Part shown: one piece after another, positions 60,350 through 64,000 of the stretch
How the letters are laid out: every line of letters starts with the position of its first letter
How positions within the stretch are numbered: position 1 is the first letter of the stretch
NCBI GenBank assembly: GCA_024138015.1
Contig: JAMXBB010000001.1
Coordinates: 93,667,740-93,731,739, forward strand
Origin: Lumnitzera littorea
Taxonomy: Eukaryota > Streptophyta > Magnoliopsida > Myrtales > Combretaceae
Direction: 5' to 3'
Length of the DNA stretch: 64,000 bases
The notes under the pieces: model-generated
The model's database searches: none
What the model was told of the DNA's origin: nothing
Seen by the model: the letters and a program-made list of their open reading frames with translations, nothing else
Made by a program: the position numbers and the translations under genes

Positions 60350-60355
60350 TACTCT

Positions 60356-60905
60356 TTGAGTTTGATATCAAATACGTAAGTCAAAATTTAATCAAAGGGC
60401 AGGCAATGGTTGATCAGTTAACAAAATACCCATTAGAAGATAAGGATGATGATTCAAAAGCACAATTTCCTAATGAAAATGTGATGATGGCAAATAAATT
60501 AAATGATAAGAAATTGGGATGGAGGATATTTTGATGGAGTAGCCAACGTGTTTGGATGTGGGATAGGAGCAGTATCGGTATCACCTAAAGATAACCATTT
60601 TCCTATGGCAGCGAGATTGACATTTCCGTATACCAATAACATAGCAGAATATAAAGCCGGCATTTTGAGGCTCAAAATGGCGTTAGATATGGGAATATAA
60701 GAGCTTAAAGTATATGGAGATTCTTCCCTTATAATTCTTCAAATCTTAGAAGAATATAAGATGAAAGACAAGAAATTGATACTTGTTATGAACATTTAAG
60801 CAAGCTAATTGAAAAATTCTAAGAAATTTCATTCACTTACATTCCAAGGATCCAAAATCAATTTGCTGACGCATTAGCCACGTTAGCGTCAATAGTGAAA
60901 ATAAC
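60356..60905 (+). pseudogene. Ogre RNase H end and second RNase H
   Basis: 60356-60534 finishes the first RNase H (FDIKYVSQNLIKGQAMVDQLTKYPLEDKDDD). A single frame change near 60520 leads to the second, archaeal-type RNase H: FFDGVANVFGCGIGAVSVSPK, FPYTNNIAEYKAGILRLKMAL, then a TAA, ELKVYGDSSLIILQ, and after another frame change FTYIPRIQNQFADALATLASI. The four acidic active-site positions (D of FDG, E of AEY, D of GDS, D of FADAL) are all present. This domain distinguishes the Ogre/Tat lineages. Confidence 0.85.
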
Positions 60906-62232
60906 GGATAGGATAGAAATTCAACCCTTGAAGATTGAGGTGGAAGAAAAATCGGCTTTTTGCCTTACAGTTTAAGAGAAGGAATCAAAAGAACCTTGGT
61001 GTCATGATATCAAAAGGTTACTTCAAACTGGTGAATTTCTTGAAGATGCTGATAAAAAAGATAGAAAAACTTTAAGAAGATTAGCTACTCATTTCTTGTT
61101 AAGTGGAGTCATATTGTACAAGAGATCACTAGATGCAACATTACTAAGGTGTGTGGATAAAGAAGAAGTCGAGAAATTAATAAAAGAAGTGCATGAAGGA
61201 GTTTGTGATCCTTACATAAATGGGTACATGCTAGCCAGGAAGATCATGAGAATGGGATGTTTTTGGATGACGATGGATTCGGATTGTATCAGGTACGTGA
61301 GGCATTGTTACTTGTGTCAGGTGTATGCTAACAAAATCAATGCTCCTCCCCAAGAATTTTATGTATTATTGGCTCCTTGGCCTTTCTCGATGTAGGGAAT
61401 TGACATGATTGGTCCAATTTTGCTAATGTCTTCAAACGTGCATAGATTTCTTTTAGTTGTGATCAACTGTTTTACTAAGTAGGTAGAAGTAGCATCGTAT
61501 GCCATGGTGACCTAAGGAGTGATGGTCAGATTCCTAAAAAGAGATATTATTGCAAGATATGGTGCACGTAAGTCTATTATTATAGACAATGGGATGAATT
61601 TGAACAACAAGTTGATGGATAAAGTGGATAACCAATTCAAGAACAATCACAGAAACTTGACTCCATATAAGAACATCAAAAGAATCATTAAGAAGATAGA
61701 AATCACTTATAGAGATTGGCATGAGATGCTTCCCTTTGCTCTCATAGCTTATAGAACCTTGGTTAGAGCTTCTACTGGTGCAACCCTGTATTCATTGGTG
61801 TACGGAACCGAAGTAGTACTATCGGTGGAAGTAGAAATACCTTCATTCTAAGTATTGGTAAAAACTCAGCTCGATGAAGCAAAGTAGGTAAATAAGGGAA
61901 TGGAGCATTTGAATCTCCTAGATGAGCGAAGACTTACAGCGATATGTCATGGTCAGTGTTACTAATAGAGGATGATTCGAGCTTTTAACAAGAAAGTACG
62001 CTCGAGATACTACAAGAAAGTACGCTCGAGATACTTCAAAGAAGGAGACTTGGTATTGAAGAAAGTATTATTGAATGCAAAAGACCTTAGGGGCAAGTTT
62101 GCTTTGAATTATGAAGGCCTTTATGCGGTGAAAAGGGTATTATCAAGAGGTACATTAATATTGACAGAAATGGATGGCCTAGAATTAAGGGGATTAGTGA
62201 ATTCATATACAGTCAAGTTGTATTATCCATGA
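60906..62232 (+). pseudogene. Ogre integrase, catalytic glutamate segment deleted
   Basis: The frame passes through a linker to an open 99-codon stretch (61096-61395) with the HHCC zinc domain: EVHEGVCDPYINGYMLARKIMRMGCFWMTMDSDCIRYVRHCYLCQVYANK. One zinc-binding histidine (GSHxNGH) reads Y. The core shows GIDMIGPI (first D), a stop for W in FTKWVEVA, and IIIDNGMNLNNKLMD (second D). NHRNLTPY is then joined directly to KNIKRIIKK, deleting the segment that carries the third catalytic residue (NGAVEAA in relatives). The tail reads WHEMLPFALIAYRTLVRASTGATLYSLVYGTEVVLSVEVEIPS, then SRYFKEGDLVLKK and KRVLSRGTLILTEMDG. A perfect 24-bp in-frame duplication at 61988-62035 repeats eight codons. Confidence 0.88.
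61988..62035 (+). repeat. Perfect 24-bp tandem duplication in integrase
   Basis: 61988-62011 and 62012-62035 are identical. They duplicate the codons for a K-K-V-R-S-R-Y-type octapeptide without changing the frame. Confidence 0.92.
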
Positions 62233-62791
62233 AAACTAAATTCAATAAAGATTTCAATTTTTCTTAAATTATTTGTAGTTAATCTTTTATCGTTTATATA
62301 TAAAGTTGATATCCATGAATATTCTTGAATTCGGATGGTTATCAATCGATAAACACTTCGCCAATCAACCCTTGTATTCTATGTTTCTTAGCCTCATATA
62401 GTTAAACACCAAACACTTACCAATAAATCTAGATCACTAAATAAATTGAAATTGAATGTTCTTAATAATTTAATCTTGTTTCTTTCGAAAAGAGATTTAT
62501 CGTTCAGAAGTTATGAAGAGTGGAAATTGAAACTTAGTATTAAGAAAAGCAAATTCAAGGCATGAGCATGATACAATTACATAACTCATCAGCAAAAGTT
62601 TAAAAGGTTTTATTGGAAAAGAAAAAAGAAAAAAAGAGAATAAAAAAAAAAGCAAGCAATTGAATGAGTGAATATTAGGAGCCGATGTAAGTATGCCAAT
62701 TAGTTGCTATCTGAGAAATTCTTTATTCCCAAGTAAAATAATCCTAAAAGTCCTTGAAAGAGATATTTAGGAGAATTGAGCCAGTTTTTGA
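62233..62791 (+). other. Non-coding start of the Ogre 3' UTR
   Basis: AT-rich, with no open frame. Includes A-rich purine runs near 62610-62660. Confidence 0.5.
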
Positions 62792-63539
62792 AATCTCGAA
62801 GAAATCTATCATCTTTGGATTAGTAAAAAACAATTTCGAAGAGATTTATTATCTTCAAATTAACTAAAAAAGAATCTTGAAGAGATTTATCCTCTTCGGA
62901 TTAGCCAAATCGAATCCTGAAGAGATCTATCCTCTTCGGATTAGCCCAAACAAATTTCAAAGAGATCTATTATCTTTGGATTAGCTAAAGTGAATCTCAA
63001 TGAGATCTATCATCTTCAGATTATTCAACAAGTCAAAAAGAAATCTAGAAGAGATCTATCCTCTTCAGATTGTTCAACAAAGTTTTTCAAGAATCTCAAA
63101 GAGATATATCCTCTTCGAATTGTTTATCCAAATCGAAACTCATTTTTGAAATCTTGAAAAGATTTATCTTCTTCAAATTAGTCATTAAAAATAAAGCAAT
63201 ACCAATGTTGAGGAGATCTATCCTCTTCAGATCATTCGCAAACTAAAATAAAGTTTTTCAAGAATCTAGAAGAGATTTATCCTCTTCGGATCATCCATAA
63301 ACCAAAACAAAGCAAGAAATCTCGAAGAGATCTATCTTCTTCAGATCACCAAAGTAAAATCAATTTTTGAAGTTTTGAAGAGATCTATCCTCCTTGGATC
63401 ATAAGTTAAAACAAATCTCAAAAAGATCTATCATCTTCAAATCATGCACTTAAGAGAAATCTTGAAGAGATCTATCTTTTTTAGATTATCCATCAAAACA
63501 AAGTTTTAATTTTGAAGAGATCTATTCTCTTCGAATTAT
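62792..63539. repeat. 16-copy hairpin-forming minisatellite in the Ogre 3' UTR
   Basis: Sixteen copies of a 31-bp core, consensus AATCTNGAAGAGATCTATCC followed by TCTTCGGATTA. Starts: 62792, 62832, 62873, 62913, 62953, 62993, 63042, 63092, 63150, 63204, 63263, 63318, 63371, 63414, 63458, 63508. The first six are spaced 40-41 bp, the rest 43-59 bp. Each core is an imperfect inverted repeat (GAAGAG ... CTCTTC), and many contain AGATCT. Hypervariable 3' UTR tandem repeats are known from Tat/Ogre elements and can seed satellites. Confidence 0.9.
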
Positions 63540-63609
63540 CCAAGTCGGGTTTGGCAAAAATTAGTATCTCTTTTGTCTTTATAGCGAGGTTCTATTTGAA
63601 TTTTACTGC

Positions 63610-63618
63610 AAAGAGGGG
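63610..63618 (+). other. Polypurine tract (Ogre)
   Basis: AAAGAGGGG, followed by CAGT and then the LTR start, is the standard plus-strand primer arrangement of Tat/Ogre elements. Confidence 0.8.
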
Positions 63619-63622
63619 CAGT

Positions 63623-64000
63623 TATAGACACTTCATTTTTGCTATTTTTTATTTTTGAGCCAGGTTGAGAAATAAATAAAAATAAGCAAAACAAAAATCA
63701 AGAGAATAATAAAAATTTTAAAAAACGAAAATTAAAAGAAAAAAATGAAAATAAAAAAGAGAGAGTTGAGTCGAGTCGACGTATCCTATCGAGTCATATC
63801 GTATCGAAACAAGTCGTATCGCATCAAGTCGAGCCGAGTCACGTCGGATTGTTTAATATTAAATTGGATAACGGTGTATGATCAATTTGATAAATCATTA
63901 AGTCATTTAGGAGATGGGATTTATTAAAATAATTTTGGTTTAGTCCGATTTAAAATATATTTTTATCTAATTTATATTGGACTAGAATAGACTTAGGATT
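63623..64000 (+). repeat. 3' LTR of the Ogre-type element, cut by the window end
   Basis: Begins TATAGACACTTCATTTTTGC (TG changed to TA) and matches 47369 onward. Between about 63765 and 63850 it carries more copies of a short GAGTCGTATC-like unit than the 5' LTR, so the LTRs differ by length as well as by point changes. Confidence 0.88.

Larger units (their letters stand above)
47369..64000 (+). mobile_element. Ogre-type (Tat lineage) Ty3/gypsy element, 3' end beyond the window
   Basis: 5' LTR, primer site, ORF1, gag, protease, RT-RNase H, second RNase H, integrase, repeat-rich 3' UTR, polypurine tract and the first 378 bp of the 3' LTR. It is over 16.6 kb, including a 3.0-kb nested insertion. 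ORF1 before gag, a putative intron before RT, and the second RNase H are the features that separate Ogre from other gypsy elements. Confidence 0.88.

Noticed and set aside
62792..63539. CRISPR-like array of regularly spaced repeats
   Set aside because: Plant retrotransposon 3' UTR context, variable diverged repeats and short related spacers. It is a minisatellite, not a CRISPR.
1..64000. A previously undescribed biological system
   Set aside because: All recognisable coding sequence belongs to known transposable-element classes, and all of it is broken. The unexplained items (GC island, hairpin cluster, palindromic arrays) are noted as leads only.

Overview
This window is nuclear DNA from a flowering plant, probably a eudicot. 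It reads as a gene-poor, AT-rich transposable-element graveyard. The evidence is the set of plant-restricted element families seen by eye: Tat- and Ogre-type Ty3/gypsy elements with a second RNase H, a CRM-like chromovirus family, a Sirevirus-type Ty1/copia element, a hAT transposase and a MULE zinc knuckle joined to a plant mobile domain. Long (TA)n/(A)n-rich spacers fit this. I found no intact host gene, no tRNA or rRNA gene and no CRISPR. Every coding remnant carries stops, frameshifts or deletions. Family names rest on recalled conserved motifs; no search was run.

Layout. 1-16189 is a nested block. The oldest layer is a Tat-lineage gypsy element on + (gag tail, protease, RT, RNase H, second RNase H and half an integrase at 2326-5987; integrase continuation at 12547; repeat-rich 3' region at 12687-13200; antisense spliced coiled-coil ORF ending near 16189). 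Three members of one CRM-like family lie in it: element A (only its pol end and 3' LTR, 1-2325), element B (both LTRs, about 5988-12546, splitting the Tat integrase inside its D-N-G motif) and a solo LTR (13754-14640) with a perfect 5-bp target duplication.

16190-33400 is mostly non-coding AT-rich DNA. It holds microsatellites, an unexplained GC-richer island (22140-22530), a probable solo LTR (24535-25166) and a decayed hAT element (about 25373-29223). 33430-41251 holds a minus-strand plant-transposon-protein remnant and a minus-strand Sirevirus-like copia element. The latter is flanked by sequences rich in a CATGACGGTA palindrome, including an 80-bp tandem array. 41519-43861 is a decayed MULE/plant-mobile-domain fusion. 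43862-47368 is non-coding with duplicated segments.

47369 to the window end is an Ogre-type gypsy element on +: 5' LTR, tRNA-Arg-type primer site, ORF1, gag, zinc motif, protease, possible intron, RT/RNase H, second RNase H, integrase, a 16-copy hairpin-forming repeat in the 3' UTR, polypurine tract, and the first 378 bp of the 3' LTR. A 3.0-kb LTR-like sequence interrupts its RNase H at 57305-60349 between TACTCT repeats.

These elements encoded standard retrotransposition or transposition machinery and none looks functional now. The most informative signals are the nesting order, two independent losses of the integrase catalytic glutamate, small perfect tandem duplications in otherwise decayed DNA, and element-associated minisatellites. 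I did not find a convincing new biological system.
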